Part shown: piece by piece, positions 50,779 to 59,859 of the stretch
Layout: each line of letters opens with the position of its first letter
How positions within the stretch are numbered: the stretch's first letter is position 1
NCBI RefSeq assembly: GCF_009996735.1
Contig: NZ_JAACYI010000017.1
Coordinates: 27,988-91,987 of the forward strand
DNA length: 64,000 bases
Reading direction: 5' to 3'
Source of the DNA: Cellulomonas sp. APG4
GTDB taxonomy: Bacteria; Actinomycetota; Actinomycetes; Actinomycetales; Cellulomonadaceae
Translations under genes and position numbers: made by a program
The notes under the pieces: model-generated
Seen by the model: only the letters and a program-made list of their open reading frames with translations
Told to the model about the DNA's origin: nothing
Databases searched by the model: none

Positions 50779-51731
50779 TCAGTCGGCGATGTGGGCGACC
50801 ACGCGGCCGCTCACCTCGTGCGCGCGGAGCTTGTCGAGGTAGGCCGGGATGTCGTCGAAGCCCACCACCGTGACGGCGGGCTCGATCGCACCCGAGGCGA
50901 GCAGCTCGTACACGTCCGCGGCGTCCTGCGGGGTGCCGCCGTTGGAGCCGAGCACGCGCACCTCCTTGAGGATCATGTCCATCGTGTGGAGCGTGAACTC
51001 GAGCTTCCCCATGCCGACGAGCACCACGGTGCCGCCGCGACGCACGGCCTTGGACGCCTTGGTGGTCGTCTCGCCGAACCCCGCGTAGTCGACGACCAGG
51101 TCGAAGTCCTGGCCCTCCCACTCGGCGGCGTCCGCGACGACGTCGGCGACCCCGGCCGCGCGCACGCGGTCCCACACCTCGGTGTGACCTCGGCGACGTG
51201 CACCTCGGCGCCCTTGACCACACCGACGCGCGCACCTACCTGGCCGAGCCCGCCGAACCCGATCACACCCACCTTCCAGCCCGGCTGGAGGCCACCGATC
51301 GTCATGATCGCGTGGTACGACGTCATCCCCGCGTCCGTGCCGAGCGCCGCCATCTCGAAGGACAGGCCGTCCGGCATCGGGACCAGGTCGCCCGGCAGGC
51401 ACACGTGCTTCTCCGTGAACCCGCCGTCGCGGCCGTACCCGGGTGCGCTGGGGCTCGCGGCCGTGGGGCACACCCCCACCCGGTCGCCGACGGCGACACC
51501 CGTGGTGCCCTCGCCCAGGGCGCTCACCACACCGGCGATCTCGTGCCCCATGACGATCGGGCGGTTCGGGATGATCGAGAGCCAGCCCTCGTCGTCGAGC
51601 ACGCCGACGTCCGAGTGGCACAGGCCCGCGGCCTTGATGTCCAGCACCACCTCGCCCGGGCCGGGTGACGGCTCGGGAAGATCGGCCCGCTCGAGCGGCT
51701 GTCCGGTGTGGAAGAACTGCCAGGCCTTCAT
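50779..51731 (-). pseudogene. NAD(P)-dependent zinc alcohol dehydrogenase, frameshifted
   Basis: The N-terminal frame (MKAWQFFHTGQPLERADLPE, AAGLCHSDVG, GHEIAGVV, VIGFGGLGQVGARVG) has the zinc ligands and Rossmann turn of medium-chain dehydrogenases. After AEVHVAEV the family sequence continues in another frame (TEVWDRVRAAGVADVVADAA) to VSGRVVAHIAD. Near 51181-51188 an extra AC in GTCACACC explains the shift; length is 3n+2. GAGGAG precedes the ATG at 51731. It is disrupted unless this is a sequencing error. Confidence 0.85.
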
Positions 51732-52025
51732 CACAGGGCTCCTCACGTCATCGAAGGAAACCCTCGCCCGCGGCGGGGGTGGCACGCCCCGACCCGCCCG
51801 CGAGCGCCCGCGACGCTGCCACCTCCAGCCTCCCCGTCCCCGTGCCGGGCGGCAAGGGACCCGCTCGCTCATGGGTCGAACCCCGGGTCCGTCCGATCCA
51901 AACCTCCCCGCCAGACGCGCCGTCGGAGCTCGCCGGACATGGCAGGCACCGCGGCCATGTTGTAGAGGCGCTCGTCAAGCGCGGTCCGACACGGGCGCTG
52001 ACGGCGTGGGTGACTGCGCGCCGGG

Positions 52026-52844
52026 TCAGGCGCCCTTGCGGCCGGTGATCAGCAGGTGGCCGGAGACGCCCAGCAGCGCGGGCTCGGACTCGGTGGCGCG
52101 CACCAGGCCCAGGAGCCGTTCGCGCAGCGTCGCGTCCGCGAGCTGCTCGTCGAGGTCGTCAGCGAGGCGCGCCACGCCCTCGACCGCCACCGGCCCCTCT
52201 GCCTGGAACCTGGCCTCCTCGACCTCGGCGCGCAGCTCCTCGGGCCGGTGGAAGTAGCCCGTCGTGAACCAGCCCGGACGCCCGGTGGTGTTGCGGTGCA
52301 CGCCGTCGGCGAGGTCGTCGGTGATGATCTGCGCGAACTGGTCGTCGCGCAGGAACCCCGCGAGCACGCCGTCGACCGTCGACGCCCAGCGGCAGATCGC
52401 GGCCGCCACCACCACGCCGCCCGGCCGCAGCACGCGCGCCGCCTCGCGGAGCGCCTGCAGCCGGTCCTCGCGCTCGACCAGGTGGTACAGCGGCCCGAGG
52501 AGCAGCACCGCGTCCGCGGAGGCGTCGTCGAACGGGAGGGCACGCGCGTCGCCCTCGACCACCGAAGCGAGCGGACGGCGTGCGGCCGCGCTCGCCTCGC
52601 GCGCCTGCTCCACGTGCAGGGGCACCGGGTCCACCAGGTGCACCTCGTACCCGGCCTCGGCGAGTGGCACGGCGTACCGTCCCGCGGCCCCGCCCACGTC
52701 GTAGACGATGCCCGGCGCGCCCGGCAGCCACCGGTCGAGCAGCTCGTGGGTACGCAGGGCCTCGAGCAGCCCCTCGCCGCGGTCGAGCCGGTCACGCTCA
52801 CGGCCGAGCGCGTAGTAGTCCTGGAGGTCTTGGAGCGAGGCCAT
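52026..52844 (-). CDS. Class I SAM-dependent methyltransferase
   Basis: A 272-residue protein. VYDVGGAAGRYAVPLAEAG is motif I, VDPVPLHVEQAREAS motif II and LPFDDASADAVLLLGPLYHL the substrate-side loop of UbiE-like methyltransferases. The substrate is unknown. No clear ribosome-binding site precedes the ATG, and the frame is open upstream, so the start is uncertain. Confidence 0.85.
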   Translation of the reverse strand: MASLQDLQDYYALGRERDRLDRGEGLLEALRTHELLDRWLPGAPGIVYDVGGAAGRYAVPLAEAGYEVHLVDPVPLHVEQAREASAAARRPLASVVEGDARALPFDDASADAVLLLGPLYHLVEREDRLQALREAARVLRPGGVVVAAAICRWASTVDGVLAGFLRDDQFAQIITDDLADGVHRNTTGRPGWFTTGYFHRPEELRAEVEEARFQAEGPVAVEGVARLADDLDEQLADATLRERLLGLVRATESEPALLGVSGHLLITGRKGA

Positions 52845-53025
52845 GGGAGCGAGCCTGCAGGACGGCGACGCGGGTGGCCAGGGAGTTGCCGGGGAGACCG
52901 GATCGTGGGGCCTCAGTCCACCGGTCACCCCGCCGATAGGCATGGAAGACCCGGGCGGGCCGCACTCGCTCTCCTCCGAGTGGGGCGCCACGCTCTCCCG
53001 ACTTCCCGACCCGTCAAGGAGTCCC

Positions 53026-53772
53026 GTGCTCACCCTTCGCCGTCAGATCACGGTCGTCCTCGCTGGCGCCTTGGCGGTGCTGATCGCAGGGTGCTCCGCT
53101 GCCAGCCCGTCCACCGCTCCGACGGACGCTGCCGCCTCACCGTCGCCAGAGGTGACCGCCGGCGAGCCTGACAGCCCCGTCGCACCGGACCTGCTCGACC
53201 ACCTCGACTTCACGGCGGGTGAGCTCGCCCTCCCTGCGGAGGCCGTCGAGCACTTCGATCAGGACGCTGTCGACGCCGCCCCGCAGGCGATACTCGACAC
53301 CTTCACGGCGCTCCTGGAGACCTCCCGGGTGACGCAGAACGGCGACCCGCGCACCTTGGAGGAGTACGAGCCGGTCAAGCCCCTGCTGACGGCGGACATG
53401 TGGGACGAGCTCGTCGCGGCGTTCGAGGAAGGGAACACGGCGAGCGTCGCCGCGCTGGTCCCGTCCTCGGCACTGGGCGGCGACTCCGAAGGCGCGTCCG
53501 ACGAGGGCGCGTCCGACGGAGCCGAGGCCGGCGAGAACACTGTCGAGCGGGTCAACCCCTACCGACGCAACGGGACACCGGCCATCGAGGTCGTCACCAA
53601 CGACGACACCGGTGAGTCCGGTGTGAAGGTCGTGTTCCCCTACGTGCGGTCCTTCGACCGTCCGGGCGGTGAGCTCTACGAGTCCGGATGGGCGCAGTCG
53701 CTGTGGTTCGTCCACACCGACGGGCGGTGGCTGATCGACCACTGGTACGCCGAGCCCACAGACCTCGCCTGA
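53026..53772 (+). CDS. Hypothetical secreted lipoprotein
   Basis: A 248-residue protein from GTG with CAAGGAG upstream. The lipobox VLIAGC (Cys23) follows a good signal peptide. Next come a Ser/Pro/Thr-rich linker, a mainly helical middle, and a C-terminal domain (SLWFVHTDGRWLIDHWYAEP) reminiscent of NTF2-like or DUF4878-type folds. The function is unknown. Confidence 0.75.
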   Translation: MLTLRRQITVVLAGALAVLIAGCSAASPSTAPTDAAASPSPEVTAGEPDSPVAPDLLDHLDFTAGELALPAEAVEHFDQDAVDAAPQAILDTFTALLETSRVTQNGDPRTLEEYEPVKPLLTADMWDELVAAFEEGNTASVAALVPSSALGGDSEGASDEGASDGAEAGENTVERVNPYRRNGTPAIEVVTNDDTGESGVKVVFPYVRSFDRPGGELYESGWAQSLWFVHTDGRWLIDHWYAEPTDLA

Positions 53773-53833
53773 GCGAGGGCAAGAGAAGCATCGGCGCGAG
53801 CGGTTCGGCCTTCCCGCTCTTGTGGCGCGACGC

Positions 53834-55915
53834 TCACGTCACTCCCACCCACAGCCCGTCCCGGGCCCTCGTCATCCCGACGTAGAGCTCGCGGCGCCGC
53901 AGCTCCCACCGCTCGCGCTCGGTGCCCTCGGCGGGCGGCGCCGCGTCCCCGATCTGGTCAGCCCACGCGTCACCGATGAGCACCTGCTTGAACTCGAGCC
54001 CCTTGGCCCGCTTGATGGTGCCCACCTTGATCGCATCCACCGGCGAACCATCGTAGCTCTGCAGCTGCACCACGGGCAGGCCTGCGGCGGTCAGAGCCTG
54101 CGTCGCGGCCTGGACACCCTTGTGCGTCAGGCACAGCACGCCGACGTCGCCCGGACTCGTCCCAACCTCGTGCAGCACCGCCCGAGCACGCGCAACGAGG
54201 CGTCGTCCGCGGTCTCCCCACGTGGCGCAGCGCTCGATCACCGGCTCCACACCCCGGCGGGGGACGGCCGACGGCAAGTCCCCGCGCGCCACCGCGCCTT
54301 CGATGTCGGCGAACTGGTCGCCGGCCACCATGCGCTGCGCGAACTCGAGGATCTGGGCGGTGTTGCGGTAGTTGACGTCCATGACGACGCCGCGTCCGGC
54401 GAGCGAGATGCCCAGCTCGGCGAGACTGTAGCCGCCGGGGTAGATGGACTGCTGTCCGTCGCCGATGAGGGTGAACGCGTCTGGCCCGTCACCGACGAGC
54501 CCGTGGAGTAGCCGCACCATCGCACAGGTCAGGTCTTGGGCCTCGTCGACGATGACGGCCGCGTAGGGCTCGGCGAGGGGCGCCCGCCGCAGCTCGGCCT
54601 CGGCGAGCAGCACGACGTCGGCGTAGTCGTTCACCTTGGCACGCCGCAGCTCGGCGTCGTAGGCGCAGTAGAGCTCCCACACCGCGCGGCGCTGGTCGAC
54701 GGTGAGCGGGTGGCCGCGCCCGGTGCGAGTGAGATCGGCGTATTGCTCGAAGCGCGTGAGGCCGCGCCCCTTGAGCACGTAGTCGATCTCCTCCTTCCAG
54801 TACCGGGCGGTCTTGACGCTTCCCCCAAGGGTGCTCGTCGCGGCGACGGCCTCCCAGGCGCGTGTGAAGGCGAGGTCGATCTGCCGGGAGTCGACGCGCA
54901 CGGTGACGCCACGTTCGTCGAGCACGCGCCGGGCGAACTCGTGGACGCCGGCGAAGTCGACCCGGTCGACGACGTCTGGCGCCATGCGCCGCAGCATCTG
55001 CCCGAGCACCCCGGGCAGGGTCCGCACGAAGGTCGTGACCAGGATCCGGCCGGGCTGCGTCCGCGCGAGGTAGGCGGCGCGGTGGAGCCCGACGACGGTC
55101 TTGCCGGTCCCGGCAGCTCCTCGGATGCGGCACGGCCCGTTGAAGCTGCGCCGCACGAGCTTGGCCTGCGAGGGGTGCAGAAAGGTCATCCACTCCTCGA
55201 TGGGGCTCGCGAGCATCCCCTCGAGGAGGGCCGACTGCACCTCCTCTTCACTGAGCAGCGAGTCCTGCACCGGGGCGGGTGCGGGCTGCGGCAGCACGGG
55301 TTCGGCGACCGTGACCGAGACGGGCGCTGGCGCGTTCACCTCGGCGAACACCGTGAGGGCCTTGGCGAGGACGACGTCGACCTGGCCCGGGGTGAGGCGG
55401 CTGCCCCGCGAGGCGATGAGGCGGAGCACGTCCTTCTCGCCGACCACGCGCACCGGGCCGATGCGCTCGTTCACGTCTTTGCGGCCAGCGAGCACGACGG
55501 CGGCGTGCACCTCACCCGGTGCGAGGCCGACCTCGGCGAGCTCGCCTTCGGCGGTGTAGGCGAGGCCCGCGAGTGCGAGCACGTCGTCGGTCACGTCCTC
55601 CTGGCCGCGGTGGATGCGGCCGTGGTGGATCGCCACGTCCTTCCACGCCTTGGTGTCGACGATGAACACCCCGCCCGGCCCGACGACGACCAGGTCCACC
55701 TGGGCGCGCCTGCTTCCCGGCCAGCGGCGGTCGGCCAGCAGGTAGTGGCCAACGGCGGCCAACGGCGCGAGGGTCTGCGCCGTCGCCTTCTCCGTCACGT
55801 CGGCGATCGAGTACCGCGCGGCCGTGGCGCGGGCCTCAGCAGCTGCCGCCGCATGGGCGTCCGCGAGCGCCAGCTGTCGGCGCGCCTCCGCGCCGGCCGA
55901 GTCCCCTGCAGACAT
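53834..55915 (-). CDS. NERD-domain / UvrD-like SF1 helicase fusion
   Basis: A 693-residue protein. Residues ~45-150 are a nuclease-related domain (VDLVVVGPGGVFIVDTKAW). Residues ~250-690 are a superfamily-1 helicase with Walker A GAAGTGKT near 266, VIVDEAQDLT near 453, VMDVNYRNTAQ and a C-terminal YVGMTRARDGL. The NERD core keeps the D...K residues expected of a nuclease. It probably acts on DNA in repair or defence. Its ribosome-binding site lies in a hairpin. Confidence 0.9.
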   Translation of the reverse strand: MSAGDSAGAEARRQLALADAHAAAAAEARATAARYSIADVTEKATAQTLAPLAAVGHYLLADRRWPGSRRAQVDLVVVGPGGVFIVDTKAWKDVAIHHGRIHRGQEDVTDDVLALAGLAYTAEGELAEVGLAPGEVHAAVVLAGRKDVNERIGPVRVVGEKDVLRLIASRGSRLTPGQVDVVLAKALTVFAEVNAPAPVSVTVAEPVLPQPAPAPVQDSLLSEEEVQSALLEGMLASPIEEWMTFLHPSQAKLVRRSFNGPCRIRGAAGTGKTVVGLHRAAYLARTQPGRILVTTFVRTLPGVLGQMLRRMAPDVVDRVDFAGVHEFARRVLDERGVTVRVDSRQIDLAFTRAWEAVAATSTLGGSVKTARYWKEEIDYVLKGRGLTRFEQYADLTRTGRGHPLTVDQRRAVWELYCAYDAELRRAKVNDYADVVLLAEAELRRAPLAEPYAAVIVDEAQDLTCAMVRLLHGLVGDGPDAFTLIGDGQQSIYPGGYSLAELGISLAGRGVVMDVNYRNTAQILEFAQRMVAGDQFADIEGAVARGDLPSAVPRRGVEPVIERCATWGDRGRRLVARARAVLHEVGTSPGDVGVLCLTHKGVQAATQALTAAGLPVVQLQSYDGSPVDAIKVGTIKRAKGLEFKQVLIGDAWADQIGDAAPPAEGTERERWELRRRELYVGMTRARDGLWVGVT

Positions 55916-55944
55916 GCCGACACCTCCTGGGAGATGTGTCGGCA
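55915..55944 (-). promoter_or_regulatory. Hairpin enclosing the helicase ribosome-binding site
   Basis: TGCCGACAC and GTGTCGGCA (55915-55923, 55936-55944) form a 9-bp perfect stem. The CAGGAGG site lies in the loop and adjoining stem, and the first base of the ATG is paired. Folding would block translation initiation. Confidence 0.6.
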
Positions 55945-55998
55945 GGTGTCACGGGTGGCTTGACCGGCACAGCGGACTGCCGGCCGGCCGGGTGACAC

Positions 55999-56499
55999 TC
56001 AGGCGCGCACCACCGGCAGCGCCGGCGAGCGGCGCGCGAGGTCGGCGAGCACGGTCGAGGGGTTCTCGACCCGGACCTCATAGACCATGCCGTCGGTGGC
56101 GACGACGCGGATGCCCGGGCCGGCGTCGAAGAGGAGCCCCATGCGTCGGCCGGGCACGCGTCGCAGTCCGACCCCGCCGTAGCGCACCGGGTCAATGCGC
56201 TCGACCGCCGACACCTCGGCGATCGCCGACGGTGCGAGCTCCCCGCGCCACAACGGACGGAACCGCAGGGCGAGGCCGTCGTCGGACCAGTCGACGCTGA
56301 TCTCTGCCCGGACGATGGCGACGCCCAGCGCGCCGCCCACCAACGACGGCACGGCCGAGGCGAGGAGCAGGCCGGGGTTGTCCCATGGCACGACGGCGAC
56401 GACCAGCCCGACGGCGCCGAGGCTGAGGACCACGACACCCCAGCCGACACCTCGCAGCCAGCCCGGTGCCGAGCGTGCGTAGAGAAGGACGTCGTCCAT
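55999..56499 (-). CDS. Hypothetical membrane protein with PH-like C-terminus
   Basis: A 166-residue protein with two hydrophobic segments (about residues 15-40 and 45-62), then a β-rich region (EISVDWSDDGLALRFRPLW, VVATDGMVYEVRVENP) resembling bacterial PH domains. Function is unknown. Confidence 0.7.
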   Translation of the reverse strand: MDDVLLYARSAPGWLRGVGWGVVVLSLGAVGLVVAVVPWDNPGLLLASAVPSLVGGALGVAIVRAEISVDWSDDGLALRFRPLWRGELAPSAIAEVSAVERIDPVRYGGVGLRRVPGRRMGLLFDAGPGIRVVATDGMVYEVRVENPSTVLADLARRSPALPVVRA

Positions 56500-56601
56500 G
56501 AAGTGCCCCCTGAGTACAGACGGTTGGTGGAGTCCACGCTGGTCTGACGAGCCCGCGACGCGACTCGGTCCTCGACCGAGGGTGCCATGCGCCCGGCGCC
56601 G

Positions 56602-57237
56602 TCAACCCTGGATCAGAGCCTCGATCCGCTGCTGCTCCTCGGCAGACCCGAGCGTGAGGCGGTCCTTGCTGTCCCGGTAGTGCGCGATCACGCGGGCGAG
56701 GGTGCGTGCGTCGACGGCGAGCCACTGGGCCTCGACGACGGCGTGCTGCGGGCCCAGAGCGGAGCCCGCACGGAGCCACGGCTTCCCGGCGGGGCGGTGG
56801 ATCGTGCCGGCGGTGTGGTCGGCACGCAGGTGCACATGTCCGCTGTCGGTGATCAGCACGTCCCGCAGGTCTGCCCACGCGATCCTCGAGTCGAGGCCGG
56901 GCTCGCGCACCAGGACGCCCGACGGCGTCAGCCACACACCCCCGGCCGAGACCCGCGCGGCCTCGATCGGCATCAGCGGGACCAGGCACCACAGGCCCGC
57001 GACGGTGAGCACCGCACCGAGGAACACCTTGCCCCCGACGAACGCGATGACAGCCAGGACGAGCACCGGTGCGCCCAGCAGCGCCCAGATCGCGAGGACC
57101 GGCGCGAGGCGCGACAGGGGTGCACGGAAGGCGACCGCCGGCTCACCGAAGATCCGCTCGGCACGTGGCGCAGGTCCTCTGGCGTGCTCGCCGCGCTCCT
57201 CGCGGTCGCGCCCACGGCGAGCCCAGAGCAGCATCAC
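56602..57237 (-). CDS. Hypothetical membrane protein
   Basis: A 211-residue protein with two hydrophobic segments (about residues 46-90) and a β-rich C-terminal half (GGVWLTPSGVLVREPGL, RIAWADLRDVLIT) similar in plan to the adjacent PH-like protein. The two may be distant relatives. No function is known. Confidence 0.68.
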   Translation of the reverse strand: MMLLWARRGRDREERGEHARGPAPRAERIFGEPAVAFRAPLSRLAPVLAIWALLGAPVLVLAVIAFVGGKVFLGAVLTVAGLWCLVPLMPIEAARVSAGGVWLTPSGVLVREPGLDSRIAWADLRDVLITDSGHVHLRADHTAGTIHRPAGKPWLRAGSALGPQHAVVEAQWLAVDARTLARVIAHYRDSKDRLTLGSAEEQQRIEALIQG

Positions 57238-57288
57238 GGCGAGCGCGATGAGCCAAGCTCCCAGCCCCCCGAGGCCGGCGTGTGTGAA

Positions 57289-57459
57289 TCAACCCGACGC
57301 CACCAGGATGCCAAGAACGCCGATCCCGACGATCGTGGGGATCTCCAGGCGTCGCAGCCGGCGCAAGTCTCGCTCCGCGCGCGCAAGCTCCGCACCGTGC
57401 CGACTGTGTGGAGCAGCCGTGTCGTCCTGCTCACCGTCGGGGAGGCGGTCGTGACGCAT
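57289..57459 (-). CDS. Small hypothetical membrane protein
   Basis: A 56-residue frame: a charged N-terminal half (RAERDLRRLRRLE) and a C-terminal hydrophobic segment (IPTIVGIGVLGILVASG). It lies 51 bp before the next membrane-protein gene on the same strand. Support is composition and position only. Confidence 0.45.
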   Translation of the reverse strand: MRHDRLPDGEQDDTAAPHSRHGAELARAERDLRRLRRLEIPTIVGIGVLGILVASG

Positions 57460-57735
57460 CCGGCGATCCTGCCCTGTGCCTCCGGGACCGGGGGATCCGC
57501 GTCCACCCCTGCCCCGCGCGACGCGGGCTGGATCGGCGCGCACTCGCTCCAGCCGCAGAGGCACTGCGTGAGCGCGGCGCCCCTCGTGCTGCTGACTTCA
57601 GTCAGCGCGTGGTGGGGCCGATGCCACAAGGGTGGAGTCGCCCACCCCCGAGGTCTTCGACGTCGACCGGGTTCCCCTGCTCGGCGCACTCTCCGCGCCG
57701 TGGCTGGCGGCCCAGCAGCCCACGAAGGATGCGTC

Positions 57736-58083
57736 ATGAAGGCTAGGTCCGGCGTGCCACGCCGACGTTCGCGCAAGACGCCCACGCCTGAGGCACTGGC
57801 GGGCTTGGTGCGCGCCGACTCTGCGAAGACGAGCGCCGGCAAGCCCAAGAAGAGCCCAGCCCGCATGTGCTCGAGCTGCGGCAAGCGCCGCCGGTACTCC
57901 CGCTACCGATACTGCGTGCGCTGCGCCGTGACAGCGGGATTCCGTGCCTGCAAGCAGTGCGGTCAGTACTTCCCGCCAGAAGATCCGCGACGGGATCGGT
58001 GCAAGCAGTGCCGCGGCTCGACGCGGTCGTCGGTCTGGACGACTGGATCGGCTGGAGCGCCCGGGCTCGGACGGCGGCGCTGA
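57736..58083 (+). CDS. Zinc-ribbon protein with four CxxC pairs
   Basis: A 115-residue basic protein. CSSCGKRRRYSRYRYCVRC and CKQCGQYFPPEDPRRDRC are the main blocks, giving about two treble-clef or rubredoxin-like zinc sites. The N-terminus is Lys/Arg-rich. AAGGAT precedes the ATG. It may bind nucleic acid; no family is certain. Confidence 0.65.
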   Translation: MKARSGVPRRRSRKTPTPEALAGLVRADSAKTSAGKPKKSPARMCSSCGKRRRYSRYRYCVRCAVTAGFRACKQCGQYFPPEDPRRDRCKQCRGSTRSSVWTTGSAGAPGLGRRR

Positions 58084-58213
58084 GGCCGATGACCGCGCAC
58101 ACCGGCACTCTCGCGCGCTCGATCGAGCCGCTGACGCTCGAGCACGTCACGCAGAGACGCGTCGCGGACGACGGTGCGGTCGAAGTGGCCGGTCCCGATG
58201 TTCCCTCAAGGCC

Positions 58214-58945
58214 CTAGGTGAAAGGACCGGCCAGGCTCCCGATGGCGGCGCGCACCACGAGATCGAGGAGGCGGAGCCGCGACTGGTCGGGAGTGACTCT
58301 TTGTCCGTCCTCACTCAGCACGCGGTCGGCCACTTCGTCGAGGCGCTGGATGACGCGGCGTTGTCCGATCAGGTGGCGACAGGCAAGCCAGTAGCTGCGA
58401 TGGTCGCGGGTGCCGGGAAGTCCGAGATGGTGGACGACGGCGTCGTCCAGCAGGGGGAAGAGGTCGGGACGCTTGAGCGCGCACAGGGCGTGAGCTGCCC
58501 GGACGTCACCGAAGCCCATCCGCGCGCCGACAAGCGCCCGCTCCATGGCCTCGAGCTCGAGCGGTCCGGCGAGCGCGAGGCCCACGGCGGGGAGCTCACG
58601 CAGGGGCCGCTCAATCTCCCACCGGTAGGCGCGGTGATGAAGAAGACGACCGATGCTGCGAGTGGGGAGCGGGCCGGCGACCTGGACCGTGATGAGCAGG
58701 TCCACCGGGGTGATCTCGCTGGTCCACGCTGCGTCGTGCTGCGTCGCAAGGGCCTGCGGCACCGAGCCGCACTCGACGTACGCGGTCACGGCGGAGAGCA
58801 GGCTCGTGTCCGGGTCCTCGATGAGGTCCAGGACACGGCCGACAGCCGCGTCGAGCCGCTCGCGCAAGGGCGGATCCCACCCAGCTGGCTGCTTCTCCCA
58901 CCGGGGTCGCTCCACATCGCCCATGCTGACGTGCCCTACCGACAT
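58214..58945 (-). CDS. DUF6308-like protein, minus strand
   Basis: A 243-residue helical protein. ALCALKRPDLFPLLDDAVV matches the KRPxLxPxxD block that I associate with DUF6308, and the plan resembles the divergent neighbour's. I chose ATG 58945; an ATG at 58924 is equally possible. The function is unknown. GC and codon use look slightly different from the core genes. Confidence 0.6.
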   Translation of the reverse strand: MSVGHVSMGDVERPRWEKQPAGWDPPLRERLDAAVGRVLDLIEDPDTSLLSAVTAYVECGSVPQALATQHDAAWTSEITPVDLLITVQVAGPLPTRSIGRLLHHRAYRWEIERPLRELPAVGLALAGPLELEAMERALVGARMGFGDVRAAHALCALKRPDLFPLLDDAVVHHLGLPGTRDHRSYWLACRHLIGQRRVIQRLDEVADRVLSEDGQRVTPDQSRLRLLDLVVRAAIGSLAGPFT

Positions 58946-58989
58946 CAGTAACCGCTTCAGGTGAGGTGTGACGCCGCCGATGCACTGGC

Positions 58990-59733
58990 ATGGGAGCAAA
59001 GCCGCCGTCCACATCCGATGCCACGCCCGCTGTCGTCCGAGTCGGAGCGCTGACCGCTCCGTGGGACGAGGCGCAGCGCTTCGTCACCCGCTACCTCAAC
59101 ACGCCGGCCGACCACTGGTCGTACCCCGCGTATGACGCGTACCCGGGTGGCCCCGACGCCTCGGTATCGGAGCAGGACCTGTTCGCCCCGACGCTCCTCA
59201 ACGCTGGGATCCGCTCGCTCGAGACGTACTACGCGCTGTGCGGCGCGCTCAGGACGATCAACGAGCGGCTCGCGGTCGTCCCGGGCGATGTCGACCTGGC
59301 GGACGCAACCGACGAGCAGATCGCCGACGTCGCGCGCGTTATCGGGGTCATCGACGGGCGGGCTATCCCGGGCGTTCAGCTGACGACCTACTCGAAGATC
59401 CTGCACCGCAAGCGCCCGCGGATCTTCCCGCTCTACGACCCGCACATCGAGCACTGCTACCAGCACGCCGCCAACGCGCCCGTGCCCGCCGTGCGAGAGC
59501 CGCGCACGTGGAGCGAGTTCGCGGTTCTGTGGCTGAAAGCCGTCAGGCACGACCTGAGAAACCCTCCGGTGACGGGGTGCTGGGAGACGCTCGCTGCGCT
59601 CACGCCTCAGAGCGGCCAGCCGATCTCGCCTCTCAGAGCGCTCGACATCGTCGGGTGGGGTCTGGGACAGCCAAGCCGTGCCAAGTGGAAGACGTTCGCT
59701 GCTGCTGCCGACGGCAGCAACGGGAAGGTCTAG
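58990..59733 (+). CDS. DUF6308-like protein, plus strand
   Basis: A 247-residue protein. AQRFVTRYLNTPADHW, TTYSKILHRKRPRIFPLYD and TWSEFAVLWLKAVRHDL fit DUF6308-like proteins found in actinobacterial accessory regions. It is divergent from the other DUF6308-like gene with 44 bp between starts, and is followed by an HNH endonuclease gene. A defence role is conceivable but rests on context only. Confidence 0.6.
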   Translation: MGAKPPSTSDATPAVVRVGALTAPWDEAQRFVTRYLNTPADHWSYPAYDAYPGGPDASVSEQDLFAPTLLNAGIRSLETYYALCGALRTINERLAVVPGDVDLADATDEQIADVARVIGVIDGRAIPGVQLTTYSKILHRKRPRIFPLYDPHIEHCYQHAANAPVPAVREPRTWSEFAVLWLKAVRHDLRNPPVTGCWETLAALTPQSGQPISPLRALDIVGWGLGQPSRAKWKTFAAAADGSNGKV

Positions 59734-59859
59734 CGGCTCACCCTGACCGCCTGACCACGAAGAGATCACGCCGAAGCGCTACACCACTTCCAGGAACTTG
59801 ACCGGACGTGACCCGCTCGGCTCTTGTGTGCCGCGGTCCCATGCGGTGAGCTCACAACC

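Noticed and set aside
57234..57884. 216-codon minus-strand frame
   Set aside because: It overlaps the zinc-ribbon gene and the small membrane ORF in other frames and has poor composition.
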